Source: Janthinobacterium tructae
Lineage (GTDB): Bacteria > Pseudomonadota > Gammaproteobacteria > Burkholderiales > Burkholderiaceae_D
Assembly (NCBI RefSeq): GCF_006517255.1
Contig: NZ_CP041185.1
Location: 620,001-684,000 of the forward strand
DNA: 64,000 nt
Reading direction: 5' to 3'
Below, piece by piece: positions 17,228 through 26,027 of this stretch. The translations under genes were made by a program, and so were the position numbers. Numbering within the stretch: position 1 is the stretch's first letter; each line of letters opens with the position of its first letter. A model generated the notes under the pieces. It did no database searches, had not been told where the DNA came from, and saw only the letters and a list, made by a program, of their open reading frames with translations.

Positions 17228-17857
17228 ATGAAATTACTTCTCGTGGGCGCCACCGGCCTGGTGGGCCGCGAAGTGCTGCGCCTGGCGCTCGCCGACACGC
17301 GCGTCAGCACGGTGGTGGCGCCCGTGCGCAAGGCCTTGCCGCCCCATGCGAAACTGCATGCACCCCTTGTTGATTTCGATCAATTGCCGCCCGATGCACC
17401 CTGGTGGCTGGCGGACGCCGTCATCTGCACCCTGGGCACGACCATGAAGGTGGCCGGCACGCGGCAGGCGTTCTTGCGTGTGGACCATGACTATCCGCTG
17501 GCCGTGGCGCGCCTGGCGCGGGCGGCGGGCACGCGCACATATGCGCTCAATTCGGCCGCCGGCGCCAACGCCGCTTCGCGCATCTTCTACAACCGCGTCA
17601 AGGGCGAGCTGGAACGCGACCTGGAGCAGCTGGGTTTTGCCTCGCTCACGCACGTGCGGCCGGGCCTGATCGGCGGCGAGCGCGACGTGGCGCGGGCGGG
17701 CGAGGGCGCCGCCTTGCGTCTGCTGCGCGTGTTGGGACCCGTGCTGCCGGCGCGCTGGCGCATCAATCCGGCGCCGCGCATCGCGCAAGCCCTGCTGGAA
17801 GCGGCACTGGCCGGCGCACCGGGCGTGCATATCGTCAGTTCGGAGCAGCTGGCATGA
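17228..17857 (+). CDS. NAD(P)-binding Rossmann oxidoreductase (atypical SDR, HTATIP2-like)
   Basis: A 209-residue protein that opens with MKLLLVGATGLVGREVLRLAL, the glycine-rich dinucleotide-binding turn. Further along are DAVICTLGTTMKVAG, ALNSAAGANAASRIFYNRVKGELERDL and THVRPGLIGGERD, which match the small atypical SDRs related to HTATIP2/YbjT. They bind NADP(H) and may sense or transfer reducing equivalents; substrates are unknown. The start at 17228 was preferred to 17192 because it places the Rossmann motif at the N-terminus. 45 bases after the ArsB-like gene. Confidence 0.85.
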   Translation: MKLLLVGATGLVGREVLRLALADTRVSTVVAPVRKALPPHAKLHAPLVDFDQLPPDAPWWLADAVICTLGTTMKVAGTRQAFLRVDHDYPLAVARLARAAGTRTYALNSAAGANAASRIFYNRVKGELERDLEQLGFASLTHVRPGLIGGERDVARAGEGAALRLLRVLGPVLPARWRINPAPRIAQALLEAALAGAPGVHIVSSEQLA

Positions 17858-17904
17858 ATGCGCATCGCCTATAATCGGCGTTCATGTTCATTTGAGTACG
17901 GAAA

Positions 17905-18354
17905 ATGGAAACAGTACGTCCTTACGCGGCCAGCGACCGCGACGCCTGCCTGGCCCTCTTCGACGGCAACACGCCGCGCTTTTTCGACCCGTCCGAGCGC
18001 GCCGGCTTTGCCGCCTGGCTGGAAGCATCGGCGCAGCCGTATCTGGTCATCGAACGCGACGGTAACATCGTCGCCTGCGGCGGCCATGCGCTGGAGGCGG
18101 GTGGCACCGTCGCCAGCCTGTGCTGGGGCATGGTGGCGCAGGACGTGCATGGCCAGGGACTGGGCCGCGCGCTGACGCAGGCCCGCCTGGACGCCATCCG
18201 CGCCATGCCGCAGGTGGCCAGGGTCACCATGAATACCAGCCAGCATACGCAGCAGTTTTATGCACGCTTCGGCTTCGAGCCCGTGAAGGTGACGCCGGAC
18301 GGCTTCGGGCCCGGCATCGACCAGTGGGACATGGTGTTGCAACTGCCGGTGTAG
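17905..18354 (+). CDS. GNAT family N-acetyltransferase
   Basis: A 149-residue single-domain acetyltransferase. The acetyl-CoA pyrophosphate loop is GMVAQDVHGQGLGRALTQARLDA and the last motif is TSQHTQQFYARFGFEPVK. The N-terminal part (VRPYAASDRDACLALFDGNTP) resembles small GNATs acting on amino or amide groups of unknown substrates. Monocistronic, 47 bases after the oxidoreductase. Confidence 0.85.
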   Translation: METVRPYAASDRDACLALFDGNTPRFFDPSERAGFAAWLEASAQPYLVIERDGNIVACGGHALEAGGTVASLCWGMVAQDVHGQGLGRALTQARLDAIRAMPQVARVTMNTSQHTQQFYARFGFEPVKVTPDGFGPGIDQWDMVLQLPV

Positions 18355-18407
18355 TCATTTCAGGCAGGTATGGCGTCAAGCAGCGCTCAGATACTGATTG
18401 AAATGCT

Positions 18408-18437
18408 AACGTTCATCGCTTACCATCGTTGAATGTT
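18408..18437. promoter_or_regulatory. Dyad upstream of the glycosyltransferase
   Basis: AACGTTCA and TGAATGTT (7 of 8 paired) surround a 14-base centre, about 80-110 bases upstream of the glycosyltransferase start. It may be an operator; no regulator is identified. Confidence 0.3.
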
Positions 18438-18456
18438 TCAACTAGGAAAGATTTCC

Positions 18457-18525
18457 ATGCACCCTACGTTCTTGTCTGATTTTGCATTGCACACCTGCAC
18501 CAGGCACGGAGGGCGGCATGGCTGA
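18457..18525 (+). CDS. Possible 22-residue leader peptide
   Basis: An ATG at 18457 preceded by AGGAAAG opens a short frame beginning MHPTFLSDFALH whose stop overlaps the glycosyltransferase start by eight bases in another frame. The geometry fits translational coupling of the downstream gene. It may equally be a chance ORF. Confidence 0.25.
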   Translation: MHPTFLSDFALHTCTRHGGRHG

Positions 18526-19807
18526 TGGCCATCTGACGCCAGCGCCGCTCGTCATCGTTGCCAGCAACGGCACCGGCGGCGACATGCAACCGTTTATCGC
18601 GCTGGCGCAGGCCTTGCAGCAACGGGGGCGGCGCGTGCTGCTGCTGGTGCCAGGCTGGCAGGAAGCGGCGGCGCTGGCCTCAGGGCTGGCGTATCGCACC
18701 TTCGGCACGCAGGAAGAGGGGCAGGCCATGCTGGGCGATCCGGGCCTCTGGGATGAGCGCAAGGGCTGGGGCGTGGTGTGGCGCGGCCTCGTGCCGCACC
18801 TGGGCGCCGTGCGCGACGTGGTGCAGGGCTTGCAGGGCGGTGAAGAGTGCGTAGTGCTGTGCCACCCCTTCCTCGTGCCGATGGCCGCCCTGGCGCGGTC
18901 AGTGCGCCCGGACCTGCGCATCGTCGCGGCGTATCTGGCGCCATCGAACCTGTGCAGCAGCCATGATTTCCTGGCGGCCGGCTCGCTGCGCATTCCCGCC
19001 TGGGTGCCGCTGGCCTGGCGCCAGGCCCTGTGGCGGCTGCTCCACCGCAGCATGGTCGACCCGGTGCTGCTGCCTGGCCTGAACGGGGCGCGCGCGCAGC
19101 ACGGACTGCCGCCCGAAGCGCATTTTTTTGCGCACATGCTGGCCGCGCCGGATGCCTCGCTGGGGCTGTTTCCCACCTGGTTCGCCGCCCCGCAGGCGGA
19201 CTGGCCAGCGCATTTCGTGCAAACTGGTTTCCTCGGCGCCGCCCCGCATGGCGCTGCGGCGCTGCCGCCGGAGCTGGAACGCTTTCTGGGCGAGGGCGAG
19301 CCGCCCATCGTATTTACGCCCGGTACCGGGCACCAGCACGCGCAGCGCTATTTCAGCATCGCCCTGGAAGTGTTGCGGCGGCTGGGACGGCGCGGCCTGT
19401 TCCTCACGCCCCATGCGGCGCAGGTGCCGCAACACTTGCCCCCCAGCGTGATGTGGCAGGCGCACGTGCCGTTTGCGGCGCTGTTGCCGCGCGTGGCGGT
19501 AGTAGTGCACCACGGCGGCATCGGCACCAGCGCGGACGCTTTCCGCGCGGGCATCCCGCAACTGATCGTGCCGTTCGCCTACGACCAGTTCGACAATGGC
19601 TGGAGGATCAAACGGCTCGGCGTGGGCGATGTCTTGCTGGCCAGGCGTTTGTCGGCCGGGCGCATGCAACGGCAGCTGGCGCGCCTGCTGGCCGCGCCCG
19701 AGGTCCAACTGGCTTGCGGCGAGGTAGCCCGCCGGATGGGGCAGGGATTGGCGCCAGCACACTTGCTCGATCAGGTCGAAGCGGCGCTGGCCGCCCAGAC
19801 TGCTTAG
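18518..19807 (+). CDS. GT1-family glycosyltransferase (UGT / rhamnosyltransferase-like)
   Basis: A 429-residue GT-B-fold glycosyltransferase. The N-terminal acceptor domain begins with APLVIVASNGTGGDMQPFIALAQAL, and the C-terminal donor domain carries VVHHGGIGTSADAFRAGIP and QLIVPFAYDQFDNG, the signature of UDP- or dTDP-sugar-binding GT1 enzymes such as RhlB and macrolide or sterol glucosyltransferases. It likely glycosylates a small lipophilic molecule. GGAGGG just before 18518 supports that start over 18482. It overlaps the convergent DUF2145 gene by four bases. No biosynthetic cluster is adjacent. Confidence 0.85.
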   Translation: MADGHLTPAPLVIVASNGTGGDMQPFIALAQALQQRGRRVLLLVPGWQEAAALASGLAYRTFGTQEEGQAMLGDPGLWDERKGWGVVWRGLVPHLGAVRDVVQGLQGGEECVVLCHPFLVPMAALARSVRPDLRIVAAYLAPSNLCSSHDFLAAGSLRIPAWVPLAWRQALWRLLHRSMVDPVLLPGLNGARAQHGLPPEAHFFAHMLAAPDASLGLFPTWFAAPQADWPAHFVQTGFLGAAPHGAAALPPELERFLGEGEPPIVFTPGTGHQHAQRYFSIALEVLRRLGRRGLFLTPHAAQVPQHLPPSVMWQAHVPFAALLPRVAVVVHHGGIGTSADAFRAGIPQLIVPFAYDQFDNGWRIKRLGVGDVLLARRLSAGRMQRQLARLLAAPEVQLACGEVARRMGQGLAPAHLLDQVEAALAAQTA

Positions 19808-20745
19808 GGAATGTTGTGCGGCGTATCGTCGAGGGCGATGATGCGGTCGTTCGGGCCGGGCACGCAGCCGTCGGCGATGGGGTCCCAGCCCCGGTGCACC
19901 ACCACCTGCTTGCCGTCGTGGCATATTTCCACGCGCTCGCTGGCGGGCAGGCGCTGGCGCGCGAACGCTTCCAGGCTGGCCGGCAGGCTCACTGCCAGCT
20001 GCATCGTGCCGATGGCCTCGGGCGGGTGGTCGTCCATGTGCACCAGGGGCACGAAGATCGATCCCAGCATCAGCCAGCGCGCACCCACGTCGACGGCAGC
20101 GGGGTTGTAAGGCGCGGCGCGCAGCCAGTCCTGGGCGCGCGCGCGCAAATCGCTGCCGGCGGCCAGTTCGCCCCAGGCCGAGGCCAGCAATTCCACCACC
20201 CACTGATTGCAATTCTGGTATTTCAGGCTGAATGCATAGGCGTTGGCGCTGTAGCGGCCCGCCAGCAATTGCTGCACGCGCACGGGGTCGAGCAGGGCAC
20301 GGCGCAGGGGCGGTACGGTTTCCGCCGGCAGTTTCACCAGCGAGATGTAGCCGAGCGATGGGTTTTCCGTGCCCATGGCGAAACCGGCCGTGCCCTGGTC
20401 GAAGATGCGCGGGCGGCCTTCGTCGCAGGCGTAGTACAACTGGCGCGCGGACCAGCCGCTGTCATTGTCGTGGCGCCAGGCCAGCGCCGCGTGCGAATAG
20501 CGGATGCCGAAGCGGGCCAGGTCCAGGCCGGAGCGGCTGATCAGCGCCACGCTGCCTTCGCTGGCGGCCAGTTCCTCGCGCACCACGGCGGCAAAGCGCA
20601 ACAGGCGATCCTGCTCGGTTGCCGTGAGTTCCTGGGCGCGGTCGCAAAAACGCGATGAGGCGAGCGAAGTACCTGCCTGGGCGGCGCCGGCCACGGCCAG
20701 CGCGGCGCAGCCGGCCAGCAGTCGCGCCAGCTTGCGCAGGGTCAT
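19804..20745 (-). CDS. DUF2145 exported protein
   Basis: A 313-residue protein with a Sec signal peptide (MTLRKLARLLAGCAALAVAGAAQA). The mature part includes ASSRFCDRAQELTATEQDRLLRFAAVV, YSHAALAWRHD, YYACDEGRPRIFDQGTAGFAMG and NCNQWVVELLASAWG; conserved His, Cys and Asn in HAALA and NCNQWV recall NlpC/P60-like or permuted papain-fold proteins. It matches DUF2145, a periplasmic family of unknown role. It lies eight bases after a small exported protein, with which it probably forms a pair. Confidence 0.8.
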   Translation of the reverse strand: MTLRKLARLLAGCAALAVAGAAQAGTSLASSRFCDRAQELTATEQDRLLRFAAVVREELAASEGSVALISRSGLDLARFGIRYSHAALAWRHDNDSGWSARQLYYACDEGRPRIFDQGTAGFAMGTENPSLGYISLVKLPAETVPPLRRALLDPVRVQQLLAGRYSANAYAFSLKYQNCNQWVVELLASAWGELAAGSDLRARAQDWLRAAPYNPAAVDVGARWLMLGSIFVPLVHMDDHPPEAIGTMQLAVSLPASLEAFARQRLPASERVEICHDGKQVVVHRGWDPIADGCVPGPNDRIIALDDTPHNIP

Positions 20746-20753
20746 ACCTGGAA

Positions 20754-21221
20754 TCAAAGGCTGACGGGACGCGTGGCCATTTCGCCGTACCAGTCGTCGG
20801 CCAGCACCAGGAAGAAGGCGGCGCGCGTGTCGTTGCGCGAAAATTCGATGCCGTAGGCGCGGTTTTGTGCATGCACCACGTCGCCCTGCGCCAGCTGTTG
20901 CTTGTCGAGCGCCGCTTGCGGCAAGTCCAGCACCAGCGGCGTTGCCGTGGCGTCGGCTTGCATGGTCAAACGCGTCATGCCGTCGCGGCCCGGCAGGGCG
21001 GCCACGTCGATGATGCGGTAAGGGCCATTGGCCACCTTGTTGTCGCGCGAGGAGCTGTTGCTCGAACCGTTGAGCGAATCGGAAATGCTGCCGCTCGACT
21101 GGGAGCCGGCGCTGGAGGCCGAGGAAACGAAGCTGTCGGCGTTGGCGTTGCACGCCATGGTCAAAGCTGCGGCCAGGCCGAGCATGCGTAGGGAGGTAGT
21201 CAAGGCAGTTTTCCAGTGCAC
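20754..21221 (-). CDS. Exported hypothetical protein, partner of DUF2145
   Basis: A 155-residue protein with a signal peptide ending near NANADS, then a serine-rich stretch (VSSASSAGSQSSGSISDSLNG), then a beta-rich C-terminal part with GPYRIIDVAALPGRDGMTRLTMQ and YGIEFSRNDTRAAFFLVLADDW. I do not recognise a named domain. It immediately precedes the DUF2145 gene on the same strand, so the two probably work together in the periplasm. Confidence 0.75.
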   Translation of the reverse strand: MHWKTALTTSLRMLGLAAALTMACNANADSFVSSASSAGSQSSGSISDSLNGSSNSSSRDNKVANGPYRIIDVAALPGRDGMTRLTMQADATATPLVLDLPQAALDKQQLAQGDVVHAQNRAYGIEFSRNDTRAAFFLVLADDWYGEMATRPVSL

Positions 21222-21277
21222 ATCAATGAAAGCGGGCCGGGTCCATCCCGGCCTGCGCCATGATAGCAGATCGGCTA

Positions 21278-22111
21278 TCAGCTGAGCAGTACCTCGATCA
21301 GGCCCTTCGCTTCGGCCGACGGCTGCGTGCGCAGCACCTGCAGCACGGGATCATGCTCCAGGTAGGCTTGCAGCGGCGCGCTGACGGTGACGCTGGCCTG
21401 TGGCAGCGGCGAGGGCACGGGCGCCAGCGCCTTGGCCAGCAGCAGGGTGTCGCGCAAGCCTTCCGGTGGCAGCATGATGGTCGAGCCGGGCAAGGCGTTG
21501 ACGGCATCGGCCACGGGCAGCGGCACATTCAGCTGGCGCATCAGCGCGCGGCCGATCACTTCCAGCGTTGACGCCATCTGCGTTTCCAGCTGGGCGTACA
21601 GGCCCGGGGTCTTGTCGGCCTGGGCCAGCATGTAAAAGCCGGCCACTTCATGCACGATGCCGGCGAACAGGGCCGTATCGGCATCCGTGTGCGTGACGGC
21701 GCCTGCCAGCGCGTGCGCCAGCGCCGCCACGTGCACGGTGTGCGCCCACAGCTGGGTGGCCCGGGCGCGCAAGGCCTCGTCGCGGATGCCTGCGTTCAGC
21801 TGGCGGATGACGGCCGCCGTCGCCAGCGCATACAGGTTGCGGTGCCCCAGCCGCTCGACGGCGGCGCGCACGCTGGTGATGGCGGGCGCCTGGCCGGGCG
21901 CGAACAGGGCCGAATTGGCCAGCGCCACGGCGCGCGCCGACAAGGTCGGTTCGCACAGCAGCAGGCGGCTGATGTCCGACGAGTGGCAATCGGGATTGGC
22001 CAGTTCCTTTTGCAGCAGCAGGGCCGTATTGATGCTGGTGGGAAATGCCAGGGTTTCCGTTTCGGCGCTGGCCAGGAGTTGTGCTAGGCTGCTGAGCGTG
22101 TTGACGTGCAT
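21278..22111 (-). CDS. HDOD-domain protein
   Basis: A 277-residue cytoplasmic protein with an HDOD-type helical domain: LAFPTSINTALLLQKELA, SDISRLLLCEPTLSARAVALANSALF, ITSVRAAVERLGHRNLYALATAAVI and LWAHTVHVAALAHALAG. HDOD proteins are degenerate HD hydrolases found in c-di-GMP and chemosensory signalling. The conserved VHEVAGFYMLAQAD keeps an HE pair, not a full HD site, so catalysis is doubtful. The start is uncertain (22111, 22144 or 22189); I used MHVNTLSSLAQLL. Confidence 0.8.
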   Translation of the reverse strand: MHVNTLSSLAQLLASAETETLAFPTSINTALLLQKELANPDCHSSDISRLLLCEPTLSARAVALANSALFAPGQAPAITSVRAAVERLGHRNLYALATAAVIRQLNAGIRDEALRARATQLWAHTVHVAALAHALAGAVTHTDADTALFAGIVHEVAGFYMLAQADKTPGLYAQLETQMASTLEVIGRALMRQLNVPLPVADAVNALPGSTIMLPPEGLRDTLLLAKALAPVPSPLPQASVTVSAPLQAYLEHDPVLQVLRTQPSAEAKGLIEVLLS

Positions 22112-22200
22112 GGATAGGGGAGCGAGAAGTAGCAATGCCCCCATATTATCAGGCAATCCGGCCCGCATGGCGTCCGGCAGCCGTTTCATCGATGGGCCTG

Positions 22201-23298
22201 TCAGGGCAGCAGCAATGCATGCTGGCTGGCCGTGTGAAAATCGCGCCACACGCGGTTAATGGTGCTGTCTTCGCGGGCCGCGTACAGGCCGCAGTACGGA
22301 TACAAGCCATCGACGGCTGAGCGTGCGGCGGCCACCAGGGCCAGCGAAGCGGCCTGCACGGCCTGCATGGTGTTGTCGTCCAGCAACGCGCCGCCTGCCA
22401 CCGTTGCCCAGCTATCGTCCAACACGGCGTAAAAACGCACGCGGGCGGCGCTAAATGCGTCTTTCTTGTCTTGCAGCATGGCGGCCACTTCCGGCACGTC
22501 CAGCAGCGGCAAGCCGGCGCGCGCATGGCGGCGGTGGCGCATGCATTCCTCGGCCAGTTGCATGAAATGCCCGGCCATGCCGGCCACGTTGGCGGCCAGG
22601 GTCACGTAGGCCAGTGAATAGAAGGGGTAGCGGTACAGGGGACCGTCGGCCGTTGCGGTGGTCGCATCGATGGTAAAACCGTGTTCCTTGGCAAGCCATT
22701 TTGCGTCGATGCGGTAGCTGTGCGAGGCGCTGGCGCGCATGCCGAGGCTGTTCCACGAGGGCAGCAGTTGCACCAGCGCGGCTGGCACGAGGAAGGCGCG
22801 GATGCGCGGCTGGCCTTGCGCATCGAGCAGGGGCTGGCCATCGCGCTGCAGCCGGGCGTTCAGGGTAAAGTGGGTCGCCATGGGCGCGCCGCTGGCGTAG
22901 TCCCAGCTACCGGTGATGCGGTAGCCGTCGCCTTCTTCCTCGGCAAAACCGGTGGCTGCGCCGCTGCCGCCCAGGCAGACGCGCGGTGTGCCGATGATGC
23001 TGCGCGCCATGTCAGGCGCCAGAAAGCCCGCGAACCAGCCCGCGCCCGCGCACAAGGTCAGCACCCAGCCCATGCTGCCGTCGACGGCGGCCACGGCTTC
23101 TTCCAGGCGCACCACTTGCGGCAGGGGCAGCTCGGCGCCGCCCGCGCTGCGCGGCGCCAGCATCGTCAGCCAGCCGCGCCGGTGCAGCAAGGCCTGCTGG
23201 GCCGGATGCAAAAAGCGGGCGGCGTCGGCCGCCGGCGCATGGCGCGCGATGCGGTGCGCGTCGCGTGCGGAAAGGGTAGCAATGGCAGCGTGCGGCAT
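22201..23298 (-). CDS. Acyl-CoA dehydrogenase-family flavoprotein (HsaA/DszC-like)
   Basis: A 365-residue protein with the acyl-CoA dehydrogenase architecture. The helical N-terminal part includes LPLPQVVRLEEAVAAVDGSMGWVLTLCAG, the beta middle ITGSWDYASGAPMATHFTLNA, and the C-terminal four-helix part LAANVAGMAGHFMQLAEECM. The layout resembles group D flavin monooxygenases such as HsaA and DszC more than true beta-oxidation enzymes, and no catalytic Glu of dehydrogenases is obvious. Substrate unknown. The start at 23298 (MPHAAIATLSARDA) is preferred to 23403. Confidence 0.75.
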   Translation of the reverse strand: MPHAAIATLSARDAHRIARHAPAADAARFLHPAQQALLHRRGWLTMLAPRSAGGAELPLPQVVRLEEAVAAVDGSMGWVLTLCAGAGWFAGFLAPDMARSIIGTPRVCLGGSGAATGFAEEEGDGYRITGSWDYASGAPMATHFTLNARLQRDGQPLLDAQGQPRIRAFLVPAALVQLLPSWNSLGMRASASHSYRIDAKWLAKEHGFTIDATTATADGPLYRYPFYSLAYVTLAANVAGMAGHFMQLAEECMRHRRHARAGLPLLDVPEVAAMLQDKKDAFSAARVRFYAVLDDSWATVAGGALLDDNTMQAVQAASLALVAAARSAVDGLYPYCGLYAAREDSTINRVWRDFHTASQHALLLP

Positions 23299-23680
23299 GG
23301 GTAAAGTCCGGCAATGGCAAAGGCGGGCATTTTCGCACAGCGGGGCCGTTTGCAGGCATGCGCCGTGCCCCTTTATCGCACCGTAGCATTGATCACTGCT
23401 CAACTTGACGCTGATTAAAAACGCTATTCACCTCGGCGGCAGCGGAATTGAGTAGTTCCCTTGCCATTGTTAATGGCTGGCGTGGAGATACCTTTATTCT
23501 CGATGTGCCATTGATTATTGGTTAAATTCTGGATTTTTACGATAGTGCGACATTAGTTGTCGCAGTACGTTTTATCTTATTAATTCTTCCGATGGGGGAT
23601 GTTGGTTAGTTTCTGCCTGGAAAATATCGTTACAATATGCTTCGACGATTTTTCTGGCTCATATAAAGGCTATTTCAAGA
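23299..23680. promoter_or_regulatory. AT-rich leader of the dynamin-Hsp70 operon
   Basis: No gene is seen in these 382 bases. The second half is much richer in AT than the flanks. It holds the dyad TGCGACA-TTAGT-TGTCGCA at 23546-23564, a candidate regulator site, and TACAAT at 23631-23636, a plausible -10 box 45 bases before the first ATG. No clear -35 box with good spacing is visible, so regulated transcription or horizontal origin, or both, is likely. Confidence 0.45.
23546..23564. promoter_or_regulatory. Candidate operator of the dynamin-Hsp70 operon
   Basis: A perfect 7-base dyad with a five-base centre, TGCGACA-TTAGT-TGTCGCA, about 117 bases upstream of the first GTPase start. The symmetry suggests a dimeric regulator site. 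The regulator is not encoded next to it. Confidence 0.4.
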
Positions 23681-26017
23681 ATGAATTCATCTGTCAATGC
23701 CATTGAAAATGCAGCAATCAGTGCTGGCTTGCACTCCCGCCAGGAACGGATTCAAGAGGCGCAAGTTTTATTGCAGCGTACGCAGTCCATATTTGAACGG
23801 TTTGGCGGTGATGAATTGAAAAGTTCGCATGCCAAATTTGCTGAATTAAGCCGTTCACTGGAGGCTGACCGCAACGTGATGCTGGTATTCGTTGGTGAAT
23901 TCTCGCGTGGGAAGTCCAGTCTGGTGAATGCACTGCTGGGTATCAAGTTGCTACGCCATGCACAAGAGGCGACTACGGCAATTAATACTTTTGTGCGCGC
24001 TTTGCCAGCAGGACGCACGGAACGGTTTATTCGCGTGCATTTTGTCGATGGCCAGTCGGCGCAGGAAATTGCATGGACGGATGCCAGCGCGCTGGAGCGC
24101 TGGAGTACTGAACTTGATGCACTCAATGCGGATGCCCGCTTATCTGTGGATCGCATCGAGATTTTCATGCAGCATCCCTTGCTCGATCTAGGGCTGGTAT
24201 TGATCGATACACCAGGACTGGAATCGATGGTGCAGCACCATGAAGAAATCACGCGTCGCGCCATTGCGGAAGCGCATATTGCGGTATGGGTGCAAAGTGC
24301 GTTGCAATTGGGTGCGAATGCTTCTGAATGGAAATTTGTCGCCGGTACACTGCGCAAGGACTTCAGTAAATTCATTACGGTCGTGAATATGTGGGATGTC
24401 ATCCTGGACACGCCGGAGGGTAAGTCCGAAGCCATGTCCGATGCCACACTTTCCGATTTGAAACTGGAACATGTGCGTGCCAACTTCCGCAAACAGTTGC
24501 ATGATCAACCCGAAGCTGAACTGGCATTGATGACCGATCAGCAGCACTTGATGGGTGTCAGCGCCGCCTGGGCGCTGTCCGACGATGAGCATAAGCGGGC
24601 GCGTTCCGGTGTCGATTTGTTGTCCAAACGGATCAGTGACATGTTCTGCAATGGTGAGGCGCTGGAACAGATCTATCTGAAACCGCTGAAGCAGTTGGCG
24701 CACATTCAAGAGCAATTGTCGGAACGCATAGCCACGGAGCAGAGGCAACTGGCCTCGACGGACACAGAGGAGCAGCGCGCGCGCGATCTGGCGCTGCTGG
24801 ACGAAGAAATCAAGAATCTGGAACTGGAAATGCGCACCCTGGCGAACGGGTCGGCAGTGGAGCATACGCGTGCCGCCAGGCACCGGGCCAGGGAAATTGA
24901 ACATCAGTTGATCGCCCCGCTGGCCAATTTGAAGGCTCAGGTTGAAATTCACCTGACCGTTGGCTACATCGAATCGCAGGTCGCCAAGAAGGTCAAGAAG
25001 ATAGGCTTGCCTGCCAATGTGGCGCGTGAGTTTGAGGACGTCGTCGGTACGGTGAATCAGCTGTGGCAAAAAGAACGGCAGTTGCTGGCCGAAAGCCTGG
25101 AAGGTTTGCGCGCAGAATATGAAAAAAGTATGGCGCAGCACGCGAAGCAATTGAATACGGCGCTGGGGGAGATGCATATCACTTTGCCCAAGCTGGACGT
25201 GGGGTTTGATCTGGACTTGTCCCTGATCGAGGACCATCATGCGCAAGCGCTGGAACTGGAGCAGACCATTGCCGAGCGCGAAGATGAACTGGAGCGCTTG
25301 AGACTGAAAGTCCAGCAAAATGCGCCGAACGAGCGCGATATTGAGATGGCACGCATAGCCCTGGAACGCGCTGAAAGCCAGCTGGACAGGCTCGGTGGGC
25401 AACCAGCGCCACGTACGGGGAACAAGAGTGTCAAGCGTAGCGGCGGGATGTACAGCAGTGATCGCCATGAAAATGAAGAGTATCTCGATTACAGCAATGT
25501 TAATTCATGGAAAGAGGATTTGGCGCGCCAGCAAGAAAACCTTGTTGACAAGGCCGCTCGAATGGAGTTCATCAAGCAACAGGAGTTACAAAAAACCGGC
25601 GTGCGCCTGTCTGCCGAGGCGGCACTGCGCAAGTATGAAAAAGAATTACAGACGTTCAACCGCAAGAAACAGGCGGCCGAGCAGGCACGCCAGGACGAGC
25701 AGCAGCATCTGGTTTCGGCAACCTTGGCGCAGTTGACGGCCGCTACCGTTGGCCAGTTGCAGCAGCGCATTTCTTATCTGCAAGAACATGTCAGCGGATC
25801 CGTACAGCAACTTTACGATAATCAGCTGGCCTTGCTGCACAGTTGCGTCAGCGAACAATTTGTCGAGCCCTTGAGCGACAAGCGCACCCAGCGAGAATCC
25901 GTGCATCAATTGTTACAACAAGGGCAAGCCGATGTGGTGCGCCGCGAACAGCAGTTACAGGCGGCGCAGCAGGAACTGGCGCAGTTGGTACAGCAAACCC
26001 AGGCCACAGGCCGCTGA
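23681..26017 (+). CDS. Dynamin-family GTPase A, large, with coiled coils
   Basis: A 778-residue dynamin-like GTPase. The P-loop is GEFSRGKSS (72-80), the switch threonine lies in ATTAINTF, the G3 motif is DTPGL (176-180) and the G4 position reads NMWD (236-239) in place of TKxD. From about residue 340 on it is mostly coiled coil, with long Gln/Glu/Leu-rich helices such as LEQTIAEREDELERLRLKVQQ. This is the neck/stalk arrangement of bacterial dynamin-like proteins, which remodel membranes on GTP hydrolysis. No obvious transmembrane helix. It is the first gene of a seven-gene operon, and GAGG at its stop serves the next gene. Base composition is lower in GC than upstream genes. Confidence 0.85.
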   Translation: MNSSVNAIENAAISAGLHSRQERIQEAQVLLQRTQSIFERFGGDELKSSHAKFAELSRSLEADRNVMLVFVGEFSRGKSSLVNALLGIKLLRHAQEATTAINTFVRALPAGRTERFIRVHFVDGQSAQEIAWTDASALERWSTELDALNADARLSVDRIEIFMQHPLLDLGLVLIDTPGLESMVQHHEEITRRAIAEAHIAVWVQSALQLGANASEWKFVAGTLRKDFSKFITVVNMWDVILDTPEGKSEAMSDATLSDLKLEHVRANFRKQLHDQPEAELALMTDQQHLMGVSAAWALSDDEHKRARSGVDLLSKRISDMFCNGEALEQIYLKPLKQLAHIQEQLSERIATEQRQLASTDTEEQRARDLALLDEEIKNLELEMRTLANGSAVEHTRAARHRAREIEHQLIAPLANLKAQVEIHLTVGYIESQVAKKVKKIGLPANVAREFEDVVGTVNQLWQKERQLLAESLEGLRAEYEKSMAQHAKQLNTALGEMHITLPKLDVGFDLDLSLIEDHHAQALELEQTIAEREDELERLRLKVQQNAPNERDIEMARIALERAESQLDRLGGQPAPRTGNKSVKRSGGMYSSDRHENEEYLDYSNVNSWKEDLARQQENLVDKAARMEFIKQQELQKTGVRLSAEAALRKYEKELQTFNRKKQAAEQARQDEQQHLVSATLAQLTAATVGQLQQRISYLQEHVSGSVQQLYDNQLALLHSCVSEQFVEPLSDKRTQRESVHQLLQQGQADVVRREQQLQAAQQELAQLVQQTQATGR

Positions 26018-26027
26018 GGAAACCACG

